NCBI GenBank assembly: GCA_963748095.1
Contig: CAVVIO010000004.1
Location: 1-59,781 of the forward strand
Length of the DNA: 59,781 nt
From: CAVVIO01 sp963748095
Lineage (GTDB): Bacteria > Bacteroidota > Bacteroidia > Bacteroidales > UBA10428
Direction of reading: 5' to 3'
The position numbers and the translations under genes were made by a program. A model generated the notes under the pieces. That model searched no databases. It was not told the DNA's origin and saw only the letters and a program-made list of their open reading frames with translations. Below are positions 42,591 to 53,408 of the stretch, piece by piece. How positions within the stretch are numbered: the stretch's first letter is position 1; every line of letters begins with the position of its first letter.

Positions 42591-43496
42591 TTAAAAATAT
42601 CCTTCCTTCTTCCGATCTTCCATAGCGGCTTCCGAACGTTTATCATCTGCCCTGCCTCCTCTTTCGGTGGTACGGGTAGCTGCCACTTCTTTAATAATAT
42701 CTTCCAAAGAATTGGCCCGGGACAAAGTTACACCAGTGCAAGTTATGTCGCCTATGGTGCGGCATCTTACATCCCTTACTTCCAGCTTTTCATTGTCTTT
42801 TAACTGCATAAACGGAGCCTTTGCCATCCAAACACCGTCGCGATTAAAAACTTCACGCTTATGCGTGAAATAGAGGCTTGGAATTTCAATATCATCCATA
42901 TATATGTATTGCCATACATCCATTTCAGTCCAGTTACTAAGCGGAAATACCCGGAAGTGTTCCCCCATTCTTTTCCTGCCGTTGAACAGGTTCCATAATT
43001 CCGGACGCTGGTTTTTCGGATCCCATTGTCCAAACTCATCACGATGGGAGAAAAACCGTTCTTTAGCACGGGCTTTTTCTTCATCGCGCCTGCCACCTCC
43101 AAGAGCTGCGTCTATTTTCAACTCTTCTAAAGCATCCAAAAGAGTCACCGTTTGCAATACATTGCGACTTGCGTTTATTCCGGTCTCTTCCGCTACCTTT
43201 CCCTGATCGATCGAATCCTGAACATATCTGACGAGACAACGACCTCCGGTTTTTTCCATAAGCTGATCCCTGAATTCCAGAGTTTCGGGGAAATTATGCC
43301 CTGTGTCGATATGCAGAAGTTGGATTGGCACTTTTGCAGGCCAAAAAGCCTTCCGCGCCAGGTGATACATTACAATAGAGTCCTTACCACCGGAAAATAA
43401 TAGTGCCGGACGTTCAAATTGTGCGGCTACCTCCCTGATTATATAAATCGATTCTGCTTCCAGTTCTTTCAGGTGATTAATATAATATTTCTCCAT
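42591..43496 (-). CDS. cysD: Sulfate adenylyltransferase subunit 2
   Basis: CysD is the catalytic N-type PP-loop subunit of ATP sulfurylase. The 301-residue protein begins with the family N-terminus (HLKELEAESIYIIREVAAQF), the PP-loop FSGGKDSIVMYHLA, then LHIDTGHNFPETLEFRD, GGGRRDEEKARAKER and VFPLSNWTEMDVWQYI. The C-terminal segment TTERGGRADDKRSE is also typical. Length is standard. It is 3 bases after cysC and 41 bases before cysN. Confidence 0.96.
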   Translation of the reverse strand: MEKYYINHLKELEAESIYIIREVAAQFERPALLFSGGKDSIVMYHLARKAFWPAKVPIQLLHIDTGHNFPETLEFRDQLMEKTGGRCLVRYVQDSIDQGKVAEETGINASRNVLQTVTLLDALEELKIDAALGGGRRDEEKARAKERFFSHRDEFGQWDPKNQRPELWNLFNGRKRMGEHFRVFPLSNWTEMDVWQYIYMDDIEIPSLYFTHKREVFNRDGVWMAKAPFMQLKDNEKLEVRDVRCRTIGDITCTGVTLSRANSLEDIIKEVAATRTTERGGRADDKRSEAAMEDRKKEGYF

Positions 43497-43499
43497 AAT

Positions 43500-44111
43500 C
43501 TAATTATTAAATGCTATTCTGGGTAAAACAAAATCCAATAGCTGCTTAACACATTCTTCTACTGAAAATTGATCAGTATGTATTTCAATATCCGGATACA
43601 GAGGTGATTCATATAAAGAATCAATCCCAGTAAAATTTTTGAGCCGACCATCCCTGGCTTGTTTGTATAGTCCCTTCACATCCCGCATTTCACAAATTTC
43701 CAGCGGCGAGTTAATAAATACCTCAATAAAATCATCTTCACCAATAATTTCCCTGGCCATTTGACGGGTTTCAATTGTCGGACTTATGAATGAATTGATT
43801 GTAATCACACCACAATTAACGAACAACTTTGATACTTCTGCTATCCTGCGCAGGTTTTCTTTTCTGTCATCATCGGTAAAAGTAAGGTTTTTATTTAAAC
43901 CGTGTCGAATATTATCACCGTCGATCACCTGAGCCAAATATCCCCTGTTAAAAAGCTCTTTCTCAAGCCCTATTGCCAGTGTTGTTTTCCCTGCTCCCGA
44001 AAGTCCTGACATCCAAATAACCCGTGCCTTTTGCTTCAAAAATTTTTCTTTACTTTTCCGTAATGTCACCTCATCGAAAACCGGTGAATTGTTTCTTTTA
44101 CCAGCAATCAT
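43500..44111 (-). CDS. cysC: Adenylyl-sulfate kinase
   Basis: CysC phosphorylates APS at the 3' position to give PAPS. The 203-residue protein has the P-loop GLSGAGKTT (at about residues 36-44), then VIDGDNIRHGLNKNLTF, DRKENLRRIAEVSKLF, TINSFISPTIETRQMA and the substrate lid KGLYKQARDGRLKNFTGID. It is the first gene of cysC-cysD-cysN. No PAPS reductase (cysH), cysQ or transporter follows, so PAPS here may feed either assimilation genes placed elsewhere or sulfotransferases. Confidence 0.94.
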   Translation of the reverse strand: MIAGKRNNSPVFDEVTLRKSKEKFLKQKARVIWMSGLSGAGKTTLAIGLEKELFNRGYLAQVIDGDNIRHGLNKNLTFTDDDRKENLRRIAEVSKLFVNCGVITINSFISPTIETRQMAREIIGEDDFIEVFINSPLEICEMRDVKGLYKQARDGRLKNFTGIDSLYESPLYPDIEIHTDQFSVEECVKQLLDFVLPRIAFNN

Positions 44112-44416
44112 TCAATCCTTCATTAAATTGTGCAAATATAATAAATAACTGTAAAATTCCCTGCTCGTGTATACGGCCTATATATTATCTTAATAAATTG
44201 CAATTATATGTACAACCAGGATTAAAAATTATATAATCATATTTCTTAAAAAATATTACAGAGCAATTCAATTAAATATCAGAGATTCAATAATAATCAG
44301 ATTCAAATAAAAGTTTACTAAAAACATTCCCTTGAATGAACTGTTAATTATTCATAAATTTTATTAAGTTTATAAAAATTTATATTCTTATTAGTAAGTA
44401 CTTCAAAATAGCTCAA
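44112..44416. other. Divergent intergenic region between cysC and the S1 peptidase
   Basis: This 305-base AT-rich stretch must hold the cys operon promoter (minus strand) and the peptidase promoter (plus strand). A -7-like box for cysC is listed separately. No other feature was noticed. Confidence 0.5.
44133..44140 (-). promoter_or_regulatory. Possible -7 element of the cysCDN operon
   Basis: TATATTTG on the minus strand fits TAnnTTTG. It would start transcription near 44126, giving a leader of about 15 bases. No TTTG is seen at -33. Confidence 0.4.
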
Positions 44417-47083
44417 ATGAAAAGATTTTTTTTAATATTCCTGTTATTTTTTCCTGCATTAACAATCAAGGCACAGTTAGAAGAAAAAGGGACTCCACCC
44501 AGTTTTTCTTATCCACAATTGAAGAATACAGTTTCCATAAAAACATATACACTTCAAAAATTAAATATACAAAAGCTGAAAAAAGAAGATGAGGAATTCC
44601 CAAGTCCACTTCGATACTCCAAAAGTACTTCGGTAAACATAGACATAAAAAAAGAGGGCGTAATATCGCAAATACCTGGAGGAACCATCTGGCGCTACCA
44701 GATTGCATCTGAAAATGCAATTTCTATAAATTTAATAATCAGCCATTACAAACTGCCTCCTAAAGCAAAATTATATATTTATAATCCTGCAAAAAGTATT
44801 ATCCATGGGGCATATACCGAAAAAAACAATAAGAGTTACGGGTTGCTGGCAATAGGTGATTTTCCAGGCAATAAAATCATAATCGAATATTATGAACCTG
44901 AAAATCCTGCATTTTCCGGATCACTTATTATAGGAAGTATTGGTCAGGCTTACCGCGACATTAATGAATTAACAGGAGAAGATCTGCAGACGACACCTGA
45001 GAATGTAGGCATCAACTGTCCGGAAGGAGATCCATACCAACTTGAAAAACATGCTGTAGCCAGAATGATTTTTAACGAAGGAGGAAGTGGTTTTGTATGT
45101 ACCGGAGCACTTATTAACAATACCAGAAATGACGGTACTCCCTATTTTCTTACCGCAAATCATTGTATAAGCAGAGATTCTGTAGCACATACCTTAGTTA
45201 CATTTTTTAATTACGAATACAGTGATTGTAATTCCGGTAATTCAACTTTAGCGTATAGCTTATCCGGGTCAAGTCGAAAAGCATCCAATGAACATTCCGA
45301 TTTTTCTTTACTTCAGTTGGATGAAACGCCCCCACCGTCATATAAACCGTATTTGCAGGATGGAATGCACTATCAGATTCTATTGTGAATTCAGGTTATT
45401 GCATTCATCATCCTGCAGGAACTCAAAAAAAGATTGCCATCGATTATAAACCAATAGTTTCATATCCAGGCACAATCAACTGGGATAATGGAAGTACTAC
45501 AGAGCCAGACACACATTGGGAAGCAATTTTTGATATCGGATATACCGAAGGCGGCTCTTCCGGTTCACCATTATTTGATAACCATAACAGAATTATCGGG
45601 CAATTACATGGAGGAGGAACTCTGGATGGATATTATGGGAAATTATCTGTATCATGGGAATATGGATATACTGTATCGAAAAGATTAAAACAATGGCTGG
45701 ATCCCGATAATTCAGGGGTATTGATTTTAGATGGATATACGCCCAGTGATAATTATCCCGAAGCTGATTTTTATGCCAATGTTCTTCAGGTATGCCCTGG
45801 TAACCCTATTCATATAAATAATAATTCACAATTTAACCCGACCAGTTGGAAATGGACGTTTGATCCTGCAAATGTGACCTATTACGATAACACTTCCGAT
45901 ACCAGTAAAAGTCCTGTTGTTTCTTTTGATACGTTAGGGCCGTATACTGTTTCCCTGGATGCTGACAGAGACACGCTGACAAGCAACAGAGAACGAGTAG
46001 ATTATATCACTGCTGATACAGCTATTAATGTTGAAATAAATACTATTTTCAATAATCTCTTTACATATGGTGATTTAAAAAATTTAAATGAAAATTTCTT
46101 TGTTTCAGCAAAAGGCGCTGAACAGTACAGCTGGGAAATAATGGAGAAAGACACATTTTTAACAGTTCATCGCTTTTCAGCCCGAAAAGATACTATTTTT
46201 CTAAAATTAAATGATTCCTTTAAAGTTGACAGTACATTTTCCTTTACCGCAAAGGTTACAGGAAATGTTGGCAGTTGCACAGATACAGCAGAGTCATACA
46301 TTTACTATACTTTATCCTTTTAATGATGATATACAGAAAGCATATCCGTTAAATACAGGCGTAAATGGTCCATTTACCAACCAGGGAGCTACTACACAAA
46401 CAAACGAACCAAATCCTCCTGACCCGGCTGGTGGATGTAATACACAACATTCCTGGTGTCAATGCGATGTTAGTGATACAATTCTGGATAACAGCGTTTG
46501 GTTCACGTTTCTCGGACCCGAATCGGGAGTGGCCGGGGTATACGCTCCTGGCTTTGACGATCAAATTGCTGTATATGAAGCAGATTCTTTTACAGATATT
46601 TTAAGTGGTGATACTTCCAAATTTAAAATTCTTGCTGCAAATGATGATTATTATGGTACAGACAGTAATTTTACGGCATTAATAGAGGGAGTAGATGTAG
46701 TGCCCATGAAAAAATACTGGTTACAATTAGATGGAAGTGCTTGTGGTACATGGGGAATATTTTATATTGATCTGGAACCAAACAGAATCGGAAGGCCAAG
46801 CGCTATTCGTGAAATTAAAAGCAATTCGTCTACTACTAATAGTTTTATAATCTTTCCTAATCCTGCAGTAGGGAAAATAAATGTACAGTCATTAATTTCC
46901 CTTAAAAGTGCAACTATTACAATATTGAGCATGGAGGGCAAAGAAATAAAAACATTGAAAATTAACGATATAAGTCCAGGTGAAATAATTCCATTAGATC
47001 TTAAAGAAGTAACTTCAGGACTATATATGATTAAAATAACCCATAAGAACAAGCACTTTGTTACGAAATTTCTAATTCAGTAA
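44417..47083 (+). pseudogene. Secreted trypsin-like (S1) peptidase with PKD and T9SS sorting domains, broken by two indels
   Basis: The gene codes for a cell-surface or secreted serine peptidase, like lysyl endopeptidases. In order: signal peptide (1-20), propeptide-like region, trypsin domain with His249 (FLTANHC), Asp295 (SDFSLLQL) and the Ser in GGSSGSPLF (codon near 45563), a PKD-like domain (about 45760-46000), a Bacteroidota accessory domain (VNGPFTNQG, VWFTFLGPESG), and a type A sorting domain (FIIFPNPAVGKINV). Two breaks: one T missing in TTT at 45352-45354 (restoring FAGWNALSDSIVNSGYC) and one T too many in TTTT at 46318-46321 (restoring LSFNDDIQKAYPL). The corrected protein is about 888 residues. 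The changes cancel in frame, and both catalytic halves are intact, so sequencing error is likely. Confidence 0.85.
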
Positions 47084-47161
47084 GTACCAAAAACGATTAC
47101 AATTTATTTTATTGAGAAAATTGGTCACTATCTCAATGTTTCTATATTGAACATTATAAAG

Positions 47162-47193
47162 ATTTTAATGAGTCAGGATATTCTCATTAAAAT
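47162..47193 (+). terminator. Low-GC stem-loop downstream of the S1 peptidase
   Basis: TTTTAATGAG and CTCATTAAAA are perfect 10-base arms with a 10-base loop, 79 bases past the peptidase stop. It lacks a good T tract (AAAATTACT follows), so it might be a weak terminator or a 3'-end stabiliser. Confidence 0.35.
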
Positions 47194-47745
47194 TACTCAG
47201 GTCAAAGAAATTGAACAATTTATTTAACATTGTTTAGTTTGTACACTCTTTGTATATAAAATATCTTCAGTTGATTACACTTGAAGTACAATTGAAATAA
47301 CAAAATATAATTTCCTGCTAAGTACAGTTATTGCGGAATAACTTCATTATATCCGTATTCATAAGAATTACCAAAATATCATTTAGGAATTATTTATGTA
47401 TAAATCAAAACATTTTATCCTGAATGTTTATGTTACTAACAAACCAGTATTTTTTTATATTCAACCTAAAATAAGGGTGATATTTACGATTATTGCTTTT
47501 TAATTTCCTGGCTATCCAAAGTAAAAAAATAAAATCTATCTGAACATGATACTTTGTTCATTTTTGATAACCTTATTTATCAGTTCACGAAAATATTATT
47601 TTTAACCCGAACCATAAATCAGGAAACGTTTTTTGCGGGTGCCCTGTAGAACCAGTGGTTTACGAGGAAAAATTCTATTTCTAATATACTACATTTTAGT
47701 AAGTCGCTTTCTAATGTATGATTTTCGTTTAAACAGCGTAAATAG

Positions 47746-47780
47746 AAAAAGCCGGCTACATGAGAATGAAGCCGGCTTTC
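47746..47780 (-). terminator. Rho-independent terminator of the sus locus
   Basis: AAAGCCGGCT pairs with AGCCGGCTTT (10-base GC-rich arms, 12-base loop) and is followed on the minus strand by TTTTTCTATTT. It is 54 bases past the stop of the last sus gene, and could also end transcription from the other side. Confidence 0.85.
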
Positions 47781-47833
47781 AAATATAAGGCATTAATATA
47801 AGTGGAATTCAGAATTCTGTTTTAATTCACTTG

Positions 47834-48652
47834 CTAATTCTTTGTAAAAGTAAATGCATTTAGTCCAAAACTACCCTGATCCACAGATATCTCAAAATTC
47901 ATTTGATAAGAACCGTCGCAGGTATTTAGTTTACCTGAACCCCCGTATGCAAGGTTAGTATACGGATAACCCCATGGTGAAAGATCAGAAGCCAATACTT
48001 GCCTGTCTACAGTTACTGAAAAATCATTATTAATAACCATTTTCAATGGTCCTTTATCCTCAACAAGGCCTTCCATTTCTTCGAGACCGGAAACATACAC
48101 TACATATTCATCATTAGGATCAGGAGTAATTGTTATATCACCTTCTGAGCCCCAATCGGTACTTACTGCATGATAACTACCAGTAACAAAACTTTGATTA
48201 TATGCACAAACAACTGATGGATTAATAGCTGCATTTGAGCGATACCATTCACCATTTGTTTCAGTAACAACTTCAACTGTGAATACATCACCTTTTTTTA
48301 TATCAGCCATTGTCATACCTAATTTTTGAACGGCATCAGTTAATTTAACCCTTACAGTTGCAGGAAATGAACTGATTGTTGTAAAATCAACCCGTTGCAA
48401 TCCTCCATTGTAAGATACCTGAATAACTGCCTGGCTTACTGGTTTAGAGTCATCAACATCCACTTTGAATTGAACATATGTTGTACTCAGATTATTGACA
48501 TCAAATACTGCAGGTTGTACATCTGTGAGCGATGGAGCTACTGCTAATCCTCTTTGTCCTGCAGGATCCTCAAATTTAGTTTGGCAGGAATTAACCATCA
48601 TAATAATCATGACGGCAATAAGTCCAAATCCTAATATTTTAATTTTTTTCAT
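47834..48652 (-). CDS. Surface lipoprotein of the sus locus (third gene)
   Basis: The 272-residue protein has a lipoprotein signal (MKKIKILGFGLIAVMIIMMVNSC; lipid Cys at 23) and the DPA... N-terminus often seen at the surface in SusE/SusF-like proteins. The mature part is beta-rich (about 100 residues of Ig-like fold, VQFKVDVDDSKPVSQAVIQV, then a second beta domain with DGSYQMNFEISVDQGSFG). It is the third gene of susC-susD and begins 35 bases after susD, a common place for a ligand-binding helper lipoprotein. The ligand is unknown; no glycan or protein-binding motif can be named. Confidence 0.75.
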   Translation of the reverse strand: MKKIKILGFGLIAVMIIMMVNSCQTKFEDPAGQRGLAVAPSLTDVQPAVFDVNNLSTTYVQFKVDVDDSKPVSQAVIQVSYNGGLQRVDFTTISSFPATVRVKLTDAVQKLGMTMADIKKGDVFTVEVVTETNGEWYRSNAAINPSVVCAYNQSFVTGSYHAVSTDWGSEGDITITPDPNDEYVVYVSGLEEMEGLVEDKGPLKMVINNDFSVTVDRQVLASDLSPWGYPYTNLAYGGSGKLNTCDGSYQMNFEISVDQGSFGLNAFTFTKN

Positions 48653-48687
48653 ATGTTTAAATTTTTTTATTTAACCTCATTACTTGA

Positions 48688-50136
48688 TTATCTGGTACCA
48701 CCAGCCCACCATACATTCTGGTTGTATACATACTGTCCGTCTCCGTATGCATTACGAACATTAACGTTTGTAGTCACATCATCCGCACCATAAGTATATC
48801 GTAATGGGAACTGGGTAGCATTTTTGGGATTGTCAAGCTGGATGACATCATCTCCCATAGCTTCCAAACGACGATAATCATTATAAGCTTCAATAGATTC
48901 TTCCTCAAAGAATGAGATATATTTCTGATTCATTATTTCAGACAACGGATTTGCATCGAACATAGATTTTACATTATTTGTGTAGTAATCCATTGCATCT
49001 GCTTCCGTTAGTCCGACATTCACTTTTTCAAATGCCGCAATGATTCCTTTCCGCATAGCAGTATCTGCCAAATCCTTATCTCCAAGCCTTTCATAAGCTT
49101 CTGCTTTCAGGAATTCAAGCTCGTGATAACTCATTAAATAAGTCGGTGCGGTAATTGTGCTGAGTGTAGAAACACCATATACACCTTGTGTCTGATTTGG
49201 AGTACCGTTCGGTGCAAAAATCAAATCAGTGGTGCCGGGATATGGCTCAAAGAATACATTATCACGGGGATCACTACGGGCAACGAGTTTATCGTGGAAA
49301 CTCTGGCTAGCCCCGAAATAATCACGATCCTGGAAAAACTGGTAGAAAGGACTTACATCTGTATTTCCATTATAGTCGAACTGGCACTGTTCAGCGCTGG
49401 AAGTGAAAGAAGAATCAGCATATGTAATCACATCAGCATATGCTGGTGTTTTTGCTGATAAACGCATTGTGTACCTTGCTTTTAATCCGTAAGCAAATTT
49501 CTTCCAGAGTGTAGCATCTCCTCCGTAAATGAAGTCCTGTCCACCCAGAGAAGGGAATGCACTTTCCTTACTCAGATTATCAATACCATCATCTAAAAAT
49601 TTAAATATTTGCGTGTAAATATCCTGTTGTCTATCCAGTACAGGAGTAAATATAATTCCGGGCTGCAAAGCTTCCGACCAGGGAGCATCCCCAAACAGAT
49701 CAGTAAGTATAGCCAAATCATAAGCAGATAATGTCTGGGCAATACCTAACGTATGATAGTTTCCCTCTTCAGAACCACCGACCGAACATTTTTCAATGAT
49801 GATTTTAAGTTCGTACAGGTTCTGATAAATAATACTCCAATAATTATTATAAGTTGTAGAACTTATAGGTTCTCCACTTCTGATCTCAGCATTGTACATT
49901 TGATTGTAAATACCTACATTATGTTCTATATAGCAGGAAGCATAGAAAGCCAAACCTCCTCCTGTAACGTTAAAAGCACTACTTGTCATTACATCGGTAA
50001 TGATGAGTCTCGATTCGACATCAGTGGAATTGTTCACATCTTTATTGATCTTATCCATGACATCTTCAGAGCAGGACCAGAATACCAGCACTAGTAATAA
50101 AATTAAGGCCCGGCTTATATTAAATATATTTCTCAT
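48688..50136 (-). CDS. SusD/RagB-type surface lipoprotein (nutrient binding)
   Basis: SusD-like proteins form the lid of the SusC barrel and hand over the nutrient. I start at 50136 (MRNIFNISRALILLLVLVFWSC), giving a lipid Cys at residue 22. The body shows the TPR-like SusD fold: STTYNNYWSIIYQNLYELKII, SAYDLAILTDLFGDAPWSEAL (typical SusD motif), LWKKFAYGLKARYTMRL and the helix SYHELEFLKAEAYERLGD. It resembles the SusD-like_2 branch. The gene follows susC by 26 bases and precedes the third lipoprotein by 35. The nutrient cannot be named from sequence; there is no CAZyme or peptidase gene inside the operon. Confidence 0.92.
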   Translation of the reverse strand: MRNIFNISRALILLLVLVFWSCSEDVMDKINKDVNNSTDVESRLIITDVMTSSAFNVTGGGLAFYASCYIEHNVGIYNQMYNAEIRSGEPISSTTYNNYWSIIYQNLYELKIIIEKCSVGGSEEGNYHTLGIAQTLSAYDLAILTDLFGDAPWSEALQPGIIFTPVLDRQQDIYTQIFKFLDDGIDNLSKESAFPSLGGQDFIYGGDATLWKKFAYGLKARYTMRLSAKTPAYADVITYADSSFTSSAEQCQFDYNGNTDVSPFYQFFQDRDYFGASQSFHDKLVARSDPRDNVFFEPYPGTTDLIFAPNGTPNQTQGVYGVSTLSTITAPTYLMSYHELEFLKAEAYERLGDKDLADTAMRKGIIAAFEKVNVGLTEADAMDYYTNNVKSMFDANPLSEIMNQKYISFFEEESIEAYNDYRRLEAMGDDVIQLDNPKNATQFPLRYTYGADDVTTNVNVRNAYGDGQYVYNQNVWWAGGTR

Positions 50137-50162
50137 AATTATCATAGTTAAATTTAATTAGG

Positions 50163-53100
50163 TTAAAAAGTTAAATCGATACCTAGACCAAAACTGGATG
50201 CCTGCGGTAAAGAGAATCGTTCAAATGATCCTGCTATATTGTTATTACCCTGCGAAAATTCAGGATCGAAATTCGGGAGTGCAGTCCAAATCAACAAATT
50301 CCGGGCATAAACAGAAACACCTGCCTGCATGGTTTTGAAAATAGTCTTGGGATATTTGTATTTCAACGAAATCTCCCGGAGTTTTACAAATGAGTTGTCA
50401 TGAATATAATATTCATCAATATTGGAAAGAACATTTACGTATAAATCCTGCACTGCATCGGGGTCACTGGGACCGCCACGTACTATATCATTGGGAGTTC
50501 CGTCAGGTTTTACACCCGGGAAAATAAAGGTTGATGTCCCGGTCTTCAGTTCTTTTTGACATACCGTACAAATCGAGTAAGCCATTAGAACCAGAATACA
50601 TCTGACCACCATTTTTCCATTCAACCGTAGCAGTTAATGAAAATCCTTTATAGGAGAGTGTTGAAGTTCCACTTAGGATAAAATCCGGAGAAGCACTTCC
50701 GATAACACCAGGGCTACCGATTTTTGGCATACCATTGTTCCATGCACCCGGATTATCCTCAACGACAATATTTCCGGCATCGTCGCGTACATAAGAAACA
50801 CCATAAATTACAGGATAGTTATATCCTATACCGGCACGTACCTGCGGTGTAACAAATCCACCCAGGAAAATACTTTCCACACCGGGAGCCAGTTCATCAA
50901 CCCGGTTGACGATTTTGTAGAAATTGAAATTCATATCCCATTGGAAATCGCCAGCTTTTATTGGTGTTGTGTAAAGGATTACCTCGTGAGAAACATTATG
51001 TACTTTACCGCCATTCATTACCAAAGATCCAGCTCCTGTTGATCCGGCAAGCGGAACTGAAAAAATCTGGTCGGTAACATTCTGACGGGCAAAGGTATAA
51101 TCGATACCTAAGCGATTATTGAAAAACTTCAGATCAGCTCCAAGTTCGTAGGATTTGTGTATTCTGAGGTTTCAGGTTCGGATCATATTGAACAGTATAC
51201 GGAATATAAGAATTTACACCACCGATAGGATACTGTACGGGGGTTCCTGACCACCAGTCACCACCATAAGTCGGTGTTGTATAATAATTATTAAGATAAT
51301 TTCCCTTCTGACCAACTTCAGCATAGGATGCCCTTAATTTGGCAAAGCTTAGCCAGGTTGCATCTTTTAAAGCCGAAAGTTCCGATGCAACAAAACTCAA
51401 TGAAACAGACGGATAAAAGAATGTCCGGTTACCCCTGGGCATGCTGGATACAATATCCCTTCGACCTGTGGCATTTAAGAACAGCATGGATTTATAAGAC
51501 AATGACAAGCTTCCGAAGAAACCTACTGTACGATACCAGTATTTATCTTCCGTAGCGGTAACTGTCTTGGCATTTGATATCTGATCAAATCCTCCGTAAT
51601 TAAAGTTGGTTCCATATTCATCATAATATTTTTGATGCCTGTCGTCTATTTCATTACCAACCATTAAACTAAAATCCAGATCACTTGAAATGTTCCAGTC
51701 GTAATGTGCTGTGAATAATGAATTAACGGTTGTTTGTGTAACACCATAATTGTCGATGGTACCATCATTACCCTTGCTGCCATATCCAAAGATATCCTGA
51801 TAATGGGTGGTATACGAATCGGTCCCGAGCTGATAACGAATATTTAAATTCATACTTTCAGACAGACTGGAAGTATAATCTATGTATCCGTTTCCAAAAA
51901 ACCGTTCTGTTTTTTCATTAAAGGTATTGTTATCAGGTACCCAATATGGGTTGTCAAACGTCAGTGAACGATAATATATCTGACGATATGGATCTCCGGG
52001 ATAATGGGTCGGGTTTCCTTTCAGATTATAGCTGGACGGGCCTGATAGAACACCAGCTAGTGAACCGTCATTACCACCTGAAAGTTTATTAATATCTGAT
52101 TTAATAAAGTTGGAACTGAAACCCACCTTGAAATTCTTGTTCATTTGGTGTTCTGCATTAGCCTTACCATTCCAGCGGATCATGTCTGTATTCAATGCAA
52201 TACCTGTTTGATCTGTACGGCTAAGTCCGATAGCAAAGTTTCCTTTTTCGGTTCCCTGGGTAACTCCTACATTGTCAGTTTCTGTGTAACCGGTTTGGAA
52301 ATAATCTGTCCAGTTATTATAAACCTGCGGTTTTACCCATGGATCAAGATTTGCTGCATCTAGTTGCGGTACATAATACATACCCGGGTGACCGTTACTA
52401 TTTCCCCCATTAGTGGGATCATCAGGAAGGTCAACAATTTTAGGCCCCCATGATAATGAAGTGTTTGGTACATATGTTCCATAGTTTCCCTGTGCATATG
52501 TAGTCTGATAATCGGGATTGCGGGAAACTTTGGCGAAATCACTGTAATGTGAAATAGAAACTATAGGTTTTCCCAATTTATTATTCTTTCCGCTTTTGGT
52601 AGTAATAATAATTACACCATTAGAAGCACGAATACCATAAAGTGCGGCAGCAGCCTGACCTTTTAATACGTTAATACTGGCTATATCTGCCGGATTAATA
52701 TCGATGGCACGGTTGGCAATATCAGCACCTGTAACACTATTTCCGGTTGTATAGGCAGCAGTAGAGGCAATAGGCATTCCATCCACTACATAAAGTGGAG
52801 TATTGTCTCCTGTAAAAGAACGGGCTCCACGAATGATTATATGTGATGATGCCCCAGGCATACCGCTAGAAGGGTTAATATCAACACCCGCAACTTTACC
52901 CTGCAGGGAAGAAGCAAAGTCGTTATTACCGGTACGCTCAATCTGATCACTGGTCACATCCTGTGTAGAATATCCCAGGGCCTTTTTCTCTTTCCTGATA
53001 CCGAGGGCAGTAACAACTACTTCATCAACTGCCATTGTTTCTGTCTGAAGGGTAACATTAATTACAGCCTGGCCATTAACTGCAACATCTTGTGATTTCA

Positions 53101-53332
53101 TTCCCACGAAAGAAAATGTCAATGTTGCATTCGATGGTGCTGTAATTGAATACTCTCCATTAATATTTGTAGCGGTACCTGTCGTTGTTCCCTTAACCAC
53201 CACAGAAACACCAGGCAATAAGTTACCATCGTCAGCATTGGTAACTTTACCTGTAATCTGTATGTCTTGGGCAAACATGGTTTGAAGTCCCATAAATGCC
53301 AAGAATACAAGCAGACTTGTAAATTTTTTCAT
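50163..53332 (-). pseudogene. SusC/RagA-type TonB-dependent outer-membrane transporter, broken by two extra bases
   Basis: The protein imports nutrients through the outer membrane with SusD. The N-terminus has a signal peptide (MKKFTSLLVFLAFMGLQTMFAQ), a carboxypeptidase-like domain (ITGKVTNADDGNLLPGVSVV), a TonB box-like region, and the plug (LQGKVAGVDINPSSGMPGAS, VVDGMPI). Barrel strands follow. The frame is broken at 51157 (extra C on the minus strand, which would give NTKSYELGADLKFF) and in CCC at 50538-50540 (one extra G on the minus strand, giving TEDRTSTFIFPGV). Removing both gives about 1055 residues and the usual aromatic ending (LGIDLTF). All barrel parts are present, so an error in the sequence is the likely cause. 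Confidence 0.9.
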
Positions 53333-53342
53333 AGATTAAAAT

Positions 53343-53361
53343 TTTAGGTTTATAATAGGTT
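53343..53361. repeat. Direct repeat copy 1 (susC 5' leader)
   Basis: TTTAGGTTTATAATAGGTT, just before the susC start. A second near-identical copy (one extra T) is at 53601-53620, followed in both cases by an A- or T-rich run. Confidence 0.65.
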
Positions 53362-53408
53362 AAAAAAAATTGAACAATTAAACTTCCCCGTTAAATCATT
53401 CTTTGGGT

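Larger units (their letters stand above)
47084..47833. other. Long intergenic region without genes
   Basis: This 750-base stretch separates two convergent units (the S1 peptidase and the sus locus). It contains a stem-loop at 47162-47193 and the sus terminator at 47746-47780. Otherwise it is AT-rich with no open frame of coding character on either strand. I saw no tRNA-like or IS-like end. Confidence 0.6.
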
